A DNA stretch of 64,000 nt. It comes from Streptomyces sp. 1-11. GTDB taxonomy: Bacteria; Actinomycetota; Actinomycetes; Streptomycetales; Streptomycetaceae. The stretch's first letter is position 1; each line of letters starts with the position of its first letter. The DNA lies in assembly GCF_007176755.1 (NCBI RefSeq), contig NZ_BJTV01000013.1, positions 124,001 to 188,000 on the forward strand, written 5' to 3'. Below the pieces are notes generated by a model, which worked only from the letters and a program-made list of their open reading frames with translations, was not told the origin of the DNA and did no database searches. The position numbers were made by a program, and so were the translations under genes. Of the stretch, positions 17,701 to 25,215 are shown piece by piece.

Positions 17701-18300
17701 GCGCTCGATCTCGATGCCGTGGTCCATCAGCTCCAGGAAGTACCGGTCCTTGCCGAAGATGTCCTGGTAGTCGGCGGCGGCCTTGAGGGCCTCGTCGAAG
17801 TGGCCGAGGCGCAGCCGGGTCTGCACCTCGCCGGAGGGGCAGCCGGTGGAGGCGACGATGCCCTCGGACCACTTGGCGATGGTCTCCTTGTCCATCCGGG
17901 GCCACTTCTGCAGCCAGCCCTCGGCGTAGGCGTCGGAGGAGAGCCGGAAGATGTTGTGCAGACCCTTGCTGTTCACGGCCCACATCGTCTTGTGGGTGTA
18001 ACCGCCGGAACCGGAGACGTCGTCCCGCTTCTGGTGCGGCTGGCCCCACTGGATCTTGCGCTTGTTGCGCCGGGACTCGGGCGCGACATACGCCTCGATA
18101 CCGATGATCGGGGTGATTCCGGCCTTCTTCGCGGAGTGGAAGAAGTCGTACGCCCCGTGCAGGTTGCCGTGGTCGGACATGGCGATGTGCGTCATGCCCA
18201 TCTCGTTGCAGGCGTTGAACATGTCCTTGAGCCGCGCGGCACCGTCCAGCAGCGAGTACTGGGTGTGGACGTGCAGGTGCGTGAAGGGCGGCTTTGACAC
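14761..18300 (-). CDS. dnaE: DNA polymerase III alpha subunit DnaE
   Basis: The replicative DNA polymerase catalytic subunit, 1179 residues. The N-terminal PHP domain begins HLHVHTQYSLLDG, with SDHGNLHGAYDF further on. The palm carries the catalytic aspartates in PDVDIDFDERRR (about residues 413-424), preceded by GPGRGSAAGS. Then come tandem helix-hairpin-helix/beta-binding regions, an OB-fold near GAVVTIGGIISGLQRKMTKQG, and a C-terminal part. Start GTG at 18300, with GGAGG 7 bases upstream; longer upstream readings have unrelated composition. The length matches the DnaE1 group without an exonuclease insertion. It is transcribed alone and convergent with the small basic gene. Confidence 0.97.
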   Translation of the reverse strand: MSKPPFTHLHVHTQYSLLDGAARLKDMFNACNEMGMTHIAMSDHGNLHGAYDFFHSAKKAGITPIIGIEAYVAPESRRNKRKIQWGQPHQKRDDVSGSGGYTHKTMWAVNSKGLHNIFRLSSDAYAEGWLQKWPRMDKETIAKWSEGIVASTGCPSGEVQTRLRLGHFDEALKAAADYQDIFGKDRYFLELMDHGIEIERRVRDGLLEIGKKLGIPPLVTNDSHYTYAHEAGAHDALLCIQTGKNLSDPDRFKFDGTGYYLKSTDEMYAIDSSDAWQEGCANTLLVAEMVDTTGMFEKRDLMPKFDIPEGYTEVTWFKEEVRRGMERRFPGGIPEDRQKQADYEMDVIISMGFPGYFLVVADFIMWAKNNGIAVGPGRGSAAGSIVAYAMGITDLDPIPHGLIFERFLNPERISMPDVDIDFDERRRVEVIRYVTEKYGADKVAMIGTYGTIKAKNAIKDSARVLGYPYAMGDRITKAMPADVLGKGIPLSGITDPQHPRYSEAGEVRGMYENEPDVKKVIDTARGVEGLVRQMGVHAAGVIMSSETITEHVPVWVRHTDGVTITQWDYPSCESLGLLKMDFLGLRNLTIMDDAVKMVKANKGLDIDLLSLPLDDPTTFDLLQRGDTLGVFQFDGGPMRSLLRLMKPDNFEDISAVSALYRPGPMGMNSHTNYALRKNKQQEITPIHKELEEPLEEVLAVTYGLIVYQEQVQKAAQIIAGYSLGEADILRRVMGKKKPDELAKNFTIFQAGARKNGYSDEAIQALWDVLVPFAGYAFNKAHSAAYGLVSYWTAYLKANYPAEYMAALLTSVKDDKDKSAIYLNECRRMGIKVLPPNVNESESNFAAQGDDVILFGLSAVRNVGTNVVESIIKCRKAKGKYASFPDYLDKVDAVVCNKRTTESLIKAGAFDEMGHTRKGLTAQYEPMIDNVVAVKRKEAEGQFDLFGGMGDETSSEPGFGLDVQFAEDEWDKTYLLAQEREMLGLYVSDHPLFGLEHVLSDKADAGISQLTGGEHADGAVVTIGGIISGLQRKMTKQGNAWAIATVEDLAGSIECMFFPATYQLVSTQLVEDAVVFVKGRLDKREDVPRLVAMELMIPDLSNAGANAPVVLTIPATRVTPPMVSRLGEILSHHKGDSEVRIKLQGPRKTTVLRLDRHRVKPDPALFGDLKVLLGPSCLAG

Positions 18301-18525
18301 GGTATGGCCTCCAACGGAAACTTCGGCGACGGGCTGGCGGACAGTCTGGGGGTCAGCGTCGAAGTCTATGCCCGGGCACTGACACACGCGGGGCATCCCC
18401 ACGTACCTTCGTCCGGGAACCGGGCACTCCCGCGCGGCGTCGCCCGTTGGAGACGGCGGAGACGCTGTCGTTCCCCCGTACGTACGTTCACGCACCACCC
18501 GTCCCGCACCAGGAGGCACTCCGCG

Positions 18526-19851
18526 ATGCCGGTCCCCGAGCTCAACGACGAGCAGCGCGGCGAGGAGATCCTCGCCGTCTTCGACACCGCCTTCGGCCGG
18601 CTCCTGGCCGCCGACCCGGCCGCGTTCCGCGTGAAGTTCCGGAAGATGGCGGCCTCGGCCTTCGCGTTCTACCGGGGCACGGCGTGCCTCTTCTACCACG
18701 ACCTCGACGCCGAGAAGCGGGGCGGCCCCTACCTGGACGACCGCACCTCGCGGGTGTGGATCCACGGCGATCTGCACGCGGAGAACTTCGGCACCTACAT
18801 GGACTCCAACGGGCGCCTGGTCTTCAACGTCAACGACTTCGACGAGGCCTACGTCGGCCCGTTCACCTGGGACGTGAAGCGCTTCTCCGCCTCCGTCGCG
18901 CTCGTCGGGTACGCGAAGGCGCTCAGCGACGAGCAGATCACCGAGCTGGTGACGATCTACGCCGAGGCCTACCGGGAGCGCATCCACGCCCTGGCCACGG
19001 GCGCCAAGAGCGACGAGGTGCCGCCGTTCACGCTGGACACCGCGCAGGGTCCGCTGCTGGACGCGCTGCGTGACGCCCGCTCGCTCACCCGCTTCGGGCT
19101 GCTGGAGTCGATGACGGAGATCCGGGACTTCGAGCGCCGGTTCGCACCGGGCGGCGGCTCCGTCGAGCTGGACGCCGCCACCCGCTACAAGGTGCTGGCC
19201 GCCTTCGACGGCTACCTGGAGACGCTTCCGGAGACCTCGCTGGCCCGCCCGGACTCCTACCGGGTGAAGGACGTCGTGGGCCGCCGGGGCATCGGCATCG
19301 GCTCGGCGGGGCTGCCGTCGTACAACATCCTGCTGGAGGGGCACAGCGACGCCCTGGAGAACGATGTCGTGATCTACATCAAGCAGGCCCAGACCCCGGC
19401 CGTCTCCCGGCACATCACGGACGCCGCCATCGCGGAGTACTTCCAGCACGAGGGCCACCGCACGGTGATCTCCCAGCGCGCCCTGCAGGCGCACGCGGAC
19501 CCGTGGCTGGGCTGGACCGAACTGGACGGCGCGGGGCAGCTCGTCGCCGAGGTCTCGCCGTACGCGGTCGACCTGGACTGGGACGACATCGACGACCCGG
19601 AGGAGATCGCGGCGGTCGTCGCCGACCTCGGCCGGGCCACGGCCACCATGCACGCGGCGGCGGACGACACCTCCGGCGAGTCGCTGGTGCCCTTCTCCAC
19701 CGAGCGGGCCATCGACGCGGCCATCGCGGCGGACGAGGAGGGCTTCGCGCCGCTGCTGGTGGACTTCGCGCACGACTACGGCGCACGCGCGCGTGCCGAC
19801 CACCAGATCTTCCTCGACCTGTTCCGCAACGGCCGCATCCCGGGGCTGTGA
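18526..19851 (+). CDS. DUF2252 family protein (kinase-like fold)
   Basis: A 441-residue DUF2252 protein. It contains HGDLHAENFGTY and NVNDFDEAYVGPFTWDVKRFSAS, which resemble the catalytic and metal-binding loops of aminoglycoside-phosphotransferase-like kinases (HGDxxxxN and D-F-D). Further matches are GSAGLPSYNILLEG and GHRTVISQRALQA. A perfect AGGAGG lies 9 bases before the ATG. Substrate and partner are unknown; a small-molecule kinase is inferred from the motifs. It is divergent from dnaE, with promoters presumably in the 225-base gap. Confidence 0.88.
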   Translation: MPVPELNDEQRGEEILAVFDTAFGRLLAADPAAFRVKFRKMAASAFAFYRGTACLFYHDLDAEKRGGPYLDDRTSRVWIHGDLHAENFGTYMDSNGRLVFNVNDFDEAYVGPFTWDVKRFSASVALVGYAKALSDEQITELVTIYAEAYRERIHALATGAKSDEVPPFTLDTAQGPLLDALRDARSLTRFGLLESMTEIRDFERRFAPGGGSVELDAATRYKVLAAFDGYLETLPETSLARPDSYRVKDVVGRRGIGIGSAGLPSYNILLEGHSDALENDVVIYIKQAQTPAVSRHITDAAIAEYFQHEGHRTVISQRALQAHADPWLGWTELDGAGQLVAEVSPYAVDLDWDDIDDPEEIAAVVADLGRATATMHAAADDTSGESLVPFSTERAIDAAIAADEEGFAPLLVDFAHDYGARARADHQIFLDLFRNGRIPGL

Positions 19852-19917
19852 CCCCGGGACTCACAGGCATCCTTTAGGAGTCCCTTACCGGCGCACGTGA
19901 CAGACTCTGCATTCACC

Positions 19918-20613
19918 ATGGACATCTCCGGGACCCAGCTCAGAGCCGTACGCGCGGCGCTGTTCACGGCAGTGGTCGTGACGCTCAGCACCGCGTCGCA
20001 CGTTCTGCTGTCCAGGGCCCCGCTGCCGGCGGCGACCGTGGCCGCGGTCGCCGCCGCGGTGTTCGGCACCGCGTACGCGCTGGCGGGCCGCGAGCGCGGC
20101 TTCGGCCGGATCGCGGCCCTGCTGATCCCGCTGGAGCTGACCGCCGACACGGTGTTCACCACCGGCCAGCAGTCCTGCTACGGCAGGGCGGGCGGCCCGG
20201 TCACGGGTCCCCTGCATGCGTTCGGCCTCGACGTGCTGTGCCGGGGCGGCAGCGTGGGCACGCCGCTGGCGCAGGTGACCGGCGCGCCCGGCCGCGGCCC
20301 CGGGGTCCCGCTCGCGGACGCCGGGCCGGCCGCCGCCTGGCTGCTGCTCGCCGCGCACCTCGGCGTGGGGCTGCTGGCCGCCGCCTGGCTGCGCCGGGGC
20401 GAGCGGGCCCTGGCCCAGTTGCTGGGCGCGGTCACCGCCACCACCTTCCGCCCGCTGCTGCTCGCGGCGGCGGCGGCGGGCACCGTGCGGCCGCTGCCGG
20501 TCCGCCGGCCGCACCGCCCGGCTCCGTGGCCGGCCGTGGCCCGCGACCGGCTCTTCGTGCACTCCCTGGGACGGCGTGGACCGCCGCGCTCCCGCGCCCT
20601 CGCCCTCGTCTGA
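19918..20613 (+). CDS. Alanine/leucine-rich membrane protein, function unknown
   Basis: A 231-residue protein, MDISGTQLRAVRAAL, with four hydrophobic stretches: about 12-30, 40-58, a weaker one near 70-85, and 138-160. A Cys-containing loop (QQSCYGRAGG, DVLCRGG) and a basic, proline-rich tail follow. An in-frame GTG 21 bases upstream is possible; AGGAG is too far for it, so I prefer the ATG. It precedes the DsbA-like gene by 80 bases. No family recognised. Confidence 0.65.
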   Translation: MDISGTQLRAVRAALFTAVVVTLSTASHVLLSRAPLPAATVAAVAAAVFGTAYALAGRERGFGRIAALLIPLELTADTVFTTGQQSCYGRAGGPVTGPLHAFGLDVLCRGGSVGTPLAQVTGAPGRGPGVPLADAGPAAAWLLLAAHLGVGLLAAAWLRRGERALAQLLGAVTATTFRPLLLAAAAAGTVRPLPVRRPHRPAPWPAVARDRLFVHSLGRRGPPRSRALALV

Positions 20614-20693
20614 GCGGCGACCGCTGGGCACGACCAGTCCCCCACACGTATCCCGCGTACGACATGTGCGCGTCCCATATGGAGATCATCACT

Positions 20694-21515
20694 ATGAGCA
20701 AGCGGAACAGCCAGGCGGCGAAGACGGCGGCCCGGGAGCGGCTGCGCCAGGAGCGCGAGCGCCAGGCCAAGCGCGACAAGGCCAGGCGGCAGGTCATCGT
20801 GGCCGGCTCGGTCGTGGCCGTGCTGGCCGCGGCGGGCGGCATCGGCTACGCCGTCGTCCAGGCCAACAAGCCCGGCTACTGGGACGGGCTGAAGGACGCC
20901 TCCAGCGTCACCGCCCCAGCCAACACCACGGGCGCCAAGGGCACCACGGTCATCCTCGGCAAGGACACCGCCAAGAAGACCCTGAAGGTCTACGAGGACC
21001 CGCGCTGCCCGGTGTGCGCCCAGTTCGAGCAGACGGTCGGCTCGACGGTGAAGAAGGACATCGACGGCGGCAAGTACAAGATCCAGTTCGTGGGCGCGAC
21101 GTTCATCGACGACCACGACAACGGCGTGGGCTCCAAGAACGCGCTGAGCGCGCTCGGCGCCGCGCTCAACGTCAGCCCGGAGGCGTTCCTCGAGTACAAG
21201 GGCGCGCTCTACTCGGCCAAGTTCCACCCGGACGAGCAGACGGACAAGTTCAAGAGCGACGACTACCTCATCAAGGTCGCCGACACCGTGCCCGCGCTCA
21301 AGAACAACGCCAAGTTCCAGGACGCGGTCAAGAAGGGCACGTACGACGCCTGGGCGATGGCGATGTCCAAGGCCTTCGACGACAACAAGGACGGCGTGTC
21401 CGGCACGCCGAGCTTCGTGATGGACGGCAAGAAGCTCACCGCCGACAACCAGGGCAACCCGCCCATGACGGTGGCCGACTACAACCGGGTGCTGGACGCG
21501 GCCCTCAAGGGCTGA
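20694..21515 (+). CDS. Membrane-anchored DsbA-like thioredoxin-fold protein
   Basis: A 273-residue protein with a basic cytoplasmic N-terminus (ARERLRQERERQAKRDKARRQ), one membrane helix (about 34-56) and an extracytoplasmic thioredoxin domain. The active site is CPVC (Cys105-Cys108) in VYEDPRCPVCAQFEQ, and the cis-proline loop is SGTPSFVMDGKK. This is the DsbA/BdbD type that acts on disulfides of exported proteins. Start ATG at 20694, 9 bases after GGAG. A strong hairpin follows the gene. Confidence 0.9.
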   Translation: MSKRNSQAAKTAARERLRQERERQAKRDKARRQVIVAGSVVAVLAAAGGIGYAVVQANKPGYWDGLKDASSVTAPANTTGAKGTTVILGKDTAKKTLKVYEDPRCPVCAQFEQTVGSTVKKDIDGGKYKIQFVGATFIDDHDNGVGSKNALSALGAALNVSPEAFLEYKGALYSAKFHPDEQTDKFKSDDYLIKVADTVPALKNNAKFQDAVKKGTYDAWAMAMSKAFDDNKDGVSGTPSFVMDGKKLTADNQGNPPMTVADYNRVLDAALKG

Positions 21516-21545
21516 GGCGCCGTCAGGTGACGAGTACCGCGTGAA

Positions 21546-21576
21546 GAGCGGGCGAACTTTCGGAGTTCGCCCGCTC
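21546..21576. terminator. Hairpin terminator after the DsbA-like gene
   Basis: A perfect 13-base stem (21546-21558 with 21564-21576) and 5-base loop TTCGG lies 30 bases beyond the stop codon. It should end the DsbA-like transcript and insulate phoD. Confidence 0.75.
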
Positions 21577-21584
21577 CCGCGCAT

Positions 21585-21606
21585 ACCGATCAGTAACCTG
21601 ATCGGT
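21585..21606 (+). promoter_or_regulatory. phoD: Palindrome immediately before the phoD start
   Basis: ACCGATCAG (21585-21593) and CTGATCGGT (21598-21606) form a perfect 9-base inverted repeat with a 4-base centre, TAAC, ending one base before the GTG. It could be an operator or, as RNA, a hairpin that blocks ribosome access. No Shine-Dalgarno is visible between it and the start. Mechanism is inference. Confidence 0.45.
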
Positions 21607-21607
21607 C

Positions 21608-23278
21608 GTGACCAGTCGATACAGATCATCCGAGGCACACCAAGGCCTCGCCTCCTTCTCGCCCCGCCGCCGTACGGTCGTCAAGGCCGCGGCGGCGACG
21701 GCTGTGCTGGCCGGCCCGCTCGCCGCCGCCCTTCCCGCGCGCGCGGCCGACCAGGCGCCCGCCTTCCTGCACGGCGTCGCCTCCGGTGACCCGCTGCCCG
21801 ACGGCGTCCTGCTGTGGACCCGGGTGACGCCGGTGCCCGAGGCGATACCCGGCTCCGGAGTGGGCCCGGACACCGAGGTCGGCTGGGTCGTCGCCCGCGA
21901 CAAGGCGTTCACCGACGTCGTCGCCAAGGGCTCGACCACCGCCCGGGCCGGGAGCGACCACACCGTCAAGGCCGACATCCGCGGCCTGGCCCCGGCCACC
22001 GACTACTGGTTCCGCTTCACGGCCGGCGGCACGGACTCCCCGGTGGCGCGCACCCGCACCGCGCCGGCGGCGGACGCGGCGGTGTCCTCCCTGCGCTTCG
22101 GCGTGGTGTCCTGCGCCAACTGGGAGGCGGGCTACTTCGCCGCCTACCGCCACCTCGCGGCCCGGAACGACCTGGACGCCTGGCTGCACCTCGGCGACTA
22201 CATCTACGAGTACAAGTCCGGCGAGTACGCGGCCCGGGGCACCGTCGTGCGGCCGCACGCGCCGGCCAACGAGATCCTCACCCTCGCCGACTACCGCACC
22301 CGGCACGCCAAGTACAAGACCGACCCCGACCTGCAGGCCCTGCACCTGAAGGCGCCGGTCGTCGCGATCTGGGACGACCACGAGTTCGCCGACAACGCCT
22401 GGTCCGGCGGCGCGGTGAACCACACCGAGGGCGCCGAGGGCACCTGGTCGGCCCGTCAGGCCGCCGCCAAGCAGGCCTACTTCGAGTGGATGCCGGTACG
22501 CCCCGCCATCGCCGGCACCACCTACCGGCGGCTGCGCTTCGGCAAGCTCGCCGACCTCTCCCTGCTGGACCTGCGCTCCTTCCGCTCCCAGCAGGCCTCC
22601 ACGGCCAGCGGTTCGGTGGACGACCCGGACCGTACGCTCACCGGCCGCGCGCAGCTCGACTGGCTCAAGGCCGGCCTGAAGGCCTCCGACACCAGGTGGC
22701 GGCTGGTCGGCAACTCCGTGATGATCTCGCCGTTCGCCGTCGGCTCGCTCTCCGCCGACCTGCTCAAGCCGCTCGCCAAGCTGCTGGGCCTGCCGCAGGA
22801 GGGCATCGCCGTCAACACCGACCAGTGGGACGGCTACACCGACGACCGGCGCGAACTCCTCGCCCACCTACGCTCGAACGCCATCGGCAACACCGTCTTC
22901 CTGACCGGTGACATCCACATGGCGTGGGCCAACGACGTGCCGGTGGACGCGGGCACCTACCCGCTGTCGGCGTCCGCGGCCACCGAGTTCGTGGTCACGT
23001 CGGTCACCTCCGACAACCTCGACGACATCGTGAAGGTGCCCGAGGGCACCGTCTCGGCGGTCGCCTCGCCGGTCATCAAGGCGGCCAACCGGCACGTCCA
23101 CTGGGTGGACACCGACCGGCACGGCTACGGCGTGCTGGACATCACCGCCGACCGTGCGCAGATGGACTACTACGTGCTGTCCGACCGCACCGACGCGAAC
23201 GCGACCTCGGCGTGGGTGCGCTCGTACCGCACCCGCAGCGGCACGCAGAGGGTCGAGCGCACCTACGACCCCGTGTAG
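21608..23278 (+). CDS. phoD: Tat-exported alkaline phosphatase, PhoD family
   Basis: A 556-residue secreted phosphodiesterase/phosphomonoesterase. The N-terminus carries a twin-arginine signal (SPRRRTVVKAAAATAVLAG) with a cleavage-like ALPARA-ADQAP. A PhoD N-terminal domain (FLHGVASGDPLPDGVLLWTRV) comes next. The metallophosphatase core includes RFGVVSCANWEAGYF, LHLGDYIYEY, VAIWDDHEFADNAW, DLRSFRSQ and FLTGDIHMAWAND. PhoD enzymes use iron and calcium and scavenge phosphate outside the cell. Start GTG; a palindrome sits directly upstream. In Streptomyces such genes are often under PhoP, but I did not see a convincing set of GTTCACC direct repeats here. Confidence 0.93.
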   Translation: MTSRYRSSEAHQGLASFSPRRRTVVKAAAATAVLAGPLAAALPARAADQAPAFLHGVASGDPLPDGVLLWTRVTPVPEAIPGSGVGPDTEVGWVVARDKAFTDVVAKGSTTARAGSDHTVKADIRGLAPATDYWFRFTAGGTDSPVARTRTAPAADAAVSSLRFGVVSCANWEAGYFAAYRHLAARNDLDAWLHLGDYIYEYKSGEYAARGTVVRPHAPANEILTLADYRTRHAKYKTDPDLQALHLKAPVVAIWDDHEFADNAWSGGAVNHTEGAEGTWSARQAAAKQAYFEWMPVRPAIAGTTYRRLRFGKLADLSLLDLRSFRSQQASTASGSVDDPDRTLTGRAQLDWLKAGLKASDTRWRLVGNSVMISPFAVGSLSADLLKPLAKLLGLPQEGIAVNTDQWDGYTDDRRELLAHLRSNAIGNTVFLTGDIHMAWANDVPVDAGTYPLSASAATEFVVTSVTSDNLDDIVKVPEGTVSAVASPVIKAANRHVHWVDTDRHGYGVLDITADRAQMDYYVLSDRTDANATSAWVRSYRTRSGTQRVERTYDPV

Positions 23279-23300
23279 CCGCCCGGGCGGGCCCGGCTAC
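23275..23300. terminator. Inverted repeat joining two convergent stop codons
   Basis: GTAGCCG (23275-23281) pairs with CGGCTAC (23294-23300). The repeat includes the TAG of phoD and the TAG of the hydrolase gene on the other strand, with a GC-rich loop that can extend pairing. It is probably a compact bidirectional terminator. Confidence 0.5.
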
Positions 23301-23866
23301 AGACTGTCGAGGAAGCCGAGCGCCACCCGCCAGGTGGCCTCGGCGGCCTCCTCGTCGTAGTCCGGCAGACCGGGGTCGGTGTAGACGTGACCGGCCCCGG
23401 CGTACCGGTAGACCTCCACGTCCGCGCCCGCCCGCCCCATCTGCAGGTACCAGGCGGTCAGCCAGTCGTCCGTCTCGAACGGGTCCGGCTCGGCCACGTG
23501 GAGCTGCACCGGCAACTCGTCCACCTGCGCGTTCGGCGCGATGTCCGACGTGCCGTGCAGGAGCAGCAGGCCACGGGCCCGCTCGTCGCCGAGGGCCAGG
23601 GTCTGCGCGACGGACGCGCCGAACGAGAAGCCCGCGTACACGAGACCGCGCTCGGAGTACGGCGCGGCCGCCAGCACGGCCCGCTTCAGCAGTTCGTCCT
23701 TGCCGATCCGCTCCTTGAACTCCATGCCCTCCTCGACCGTCCCGAACGTGCGTCCCTCGAAGAGGTCCGGCGTCCACACCTCGTGGCCCGCCGCGCGCAG
23801 CCGGTCCGCGGCCTCGCGCACCGCCGGCCTGAGCCCGTAGGTGGAGTGAAAGAGCATGATGTTCAT
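23297..23866 (-). CDS. Dienelactone-hydrolase-like alpha/beta hydrolase (Ser nucleophile)
   Basis: A 189-residue alpha/beta hydrolase of the dienelactone hydrolase family: FHSTYGLRPAVREAADRLRAAGHEVWTPDLFEGRTF, nucleophile elbow GFSFGAS (Ser81), aspartate region AEPDPFETDD, and GAGHVYTD with the catalytic histidine. Classical dienelactone hydrolases have Cys at the nucleophile; here it is Ser, as in many actinobacterial paralogues, so it may be an esterase with another substrate. ATG start at 23866. It is divergent from the MscS gene and convergent with phoD. Confidence 0.88.
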   Translation of the reverse strand: MNIMLFHSTYGLRPAVREAADRLRAAGHEVWTPDLFEGRTFGTVEEGMEFKERIGKDELLKRAVLAAAPYSERGLVYAGFSFGASVAQTLALGDERARGLLLLHGTSDIAPNAQVDELPVQLHVAEPDPFETDDWLTAWYLQMGRAGADVEVYRYAGAGHVYTDPGLPDYDEEAAEATWRVALGFLDSL

Positions 23867-23971
23867 GAGGCCATGGTGCCAGCAGCGCCGGAGGGGGCCG
23901 GGACCGCCCTACCCGGATCCGCGCCGAACTCACATGTTCATGCCTGCCGACCTCCGGTTAGGAGCGCATGC

Positions 23972-25078
23972 ATGGAGAACGTACTCCGCCCCCTGATCGT
24001 GATCGGCAGCGCCGTCGTGCTGACCCTGGCCATCGGCTGGGCCACCGACCGGCTGCTGGGCAAGGCCGACGCCCGCAACTCCGACACCCCGCTGTGGGGG
24101 CTGCTGCGGCGCGGCCGCATCCCCTACCAGCTGGTCCTCTGCGCCGCCATGCTCAGAGGCTCCTACGACCAGGCGAAGCTGCTGGACCAGCACCATGCCG
24201 GCATCGGCCGCACGCTGACGCTGGTCCTCATCGGCTCCGCGGCCTGGCTGGTGATCCGGATAGCGGCGGCGATCGTCGAGACCTCGTACAGCCGCTACGC
24301 ACGCGTTCACCGGGACGCGGCCCGGGTGCGCCGGGTGCGCACCCAGGTGGAGCTGATCATGCGGGTGGTCTCGGCGATCGTCATCGTCGTGGCCGCCGCC
24401 TCGATGCTGCTGACCTTCCCGGCGATGCGCGCGGCCGGCGCCTCGCTGCTGGCCTCCGCCGGCATCCTCGGCATCGTCGCCGGTGTCGCCGCCCAGTCGA
24501 CCCTGTCCAACATGTTCGCGGGGCTGCAGATCGCCTTCGGTGACATGGTGCGGATCGGCGACACGGTGGTCGTCAACGACGAGTGGGGCACGGTCGAGGA
24601 GATCACCCTGACCTTCCTCACGGTTCGGACCTGGGACGAGCGGCGGATCACGATGCCGGTGTCGTACTTCACCTCCAACCCGTTCGAGAACTGGTCGCGG
24701 GGCACCCCGCAGATGACGGGCATCGTCTACTGGCACCTCGACCACAGCGCGCCCATCGAGGCGATGCGCGAGAAGCTCCGCGACATCCTGCGCCAGTGCC
24801 CGGCCTGGGACGGCCGCGCCTACAACCTGGTGGTGACCGACACCACGCCGAACACCATCCAGGTGCGCGCGCTGGTGACCGCCAAGGACGCGGACGACAT
24901 CTGGACGGTGCGGGTCGCCGTGCGCGAGCAGATGATCACCTGGCTCTCCGCGGAGCACCCCTACGCGCTCCCCCGGGTCAACACCTCGGACGCGGTCCTC
25001 GCGCCGAACCGCGTGCCGTCGCCGGACCGGGCGACGCTGCGCAAGGCCTACGAGTTCCCGCGCACCGGCCGGGGCTGA
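23972..25078 (+). CDS. MscS-family mechanosensitive channel
   Basis: A 368-residue small-conductance channel-type protein. There are membrane helices at about 5-25, 76-96 and 122-145, then the pore-lining helix with AAGASLLASAGILGIVAGVAAQSTLSNMFAG and the beta domain FGDMVRIGDTVVVNDEWGTVEEITL. YFTSNPFENWSRG and a cytoplasmic vestibule follow. Such channels release solutes on hypo-osmotic shock. ATG at 23972 with AGGAG 7 bases upstream; the overlapping ATG at 23968 is out of frame. A 21-bp tandem repeat begins right after the stop. Confidence 0.92.
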   Translation: MENVLRPLIVIGSAVVLTLAIGWATDRLLGKADARNSDTPLWGLLRRGRIPYQLVLCAAMLRGSYDQAKLLDQHHAGIGRTLTLVLIGSAAWLVIRIAAAIVETSYSRYARVHRDAARVRRVRTQVELIMRVVSAIVIVVAAASMLLTFPAMRAAGASLLASAGILGIVAGVAAQSTLSNMFAGLQIAFGDMVRIGDTVVVNDEWGTVEEITLTFLTVRTWDERRITMPVSYFTSNPFENWSRGTPQMTGIVYWHLDHSAPIEAMREKLRDILRQCPAWDGRAYNLVVTDTTPNTIQVRALVTAKDADDIWTVRVAVREQMITWLSAEHPYALPRVNTSDAVLAPNRVPSPDRATLRKAYEFPRTGRG

Positions 25079-25079
25079 C

Positions 25080-25205
25080 CTCACACCGGCCCGGGCCGGC
25101 CCCGCGCCGGTCCGGACCGATCTCACACCGGCCCGGGCCGGCCTCATACCGGTCCAGGCCGGCCCCGCGCCGGTCCGGGCCGACCTCACACCGGTCCGGG
25201 CCGCT
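25080..25205. repeat. Six-unit 21-bp tandem repeat between convergent genes
   Basis: Six consecutive 21-base units fill the space between the MscS gene stop and the antiporter gene stop. Units start CTCACACCGG, CCCGCGCCGG, CTCACACCGG, CTCATACCGG, CCCGCGCCGG and CTCACACCGG. Units 1 and 3 are identical and contain the 14-base palindrome CCGGCCCGGGCCGG. The array can fold strongly and may end both transcripts. Confidence 0.9.
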
Positions 25206-25215
25206 GCGGCCGGTG

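Noticed and set aside
14833..18297. Very long + strand open frame opposite dnaE
   Set aside because: dnaE on the minus strand is unambiguous. Long antisense frames are expected from third-position GC bias in Streptomyces.
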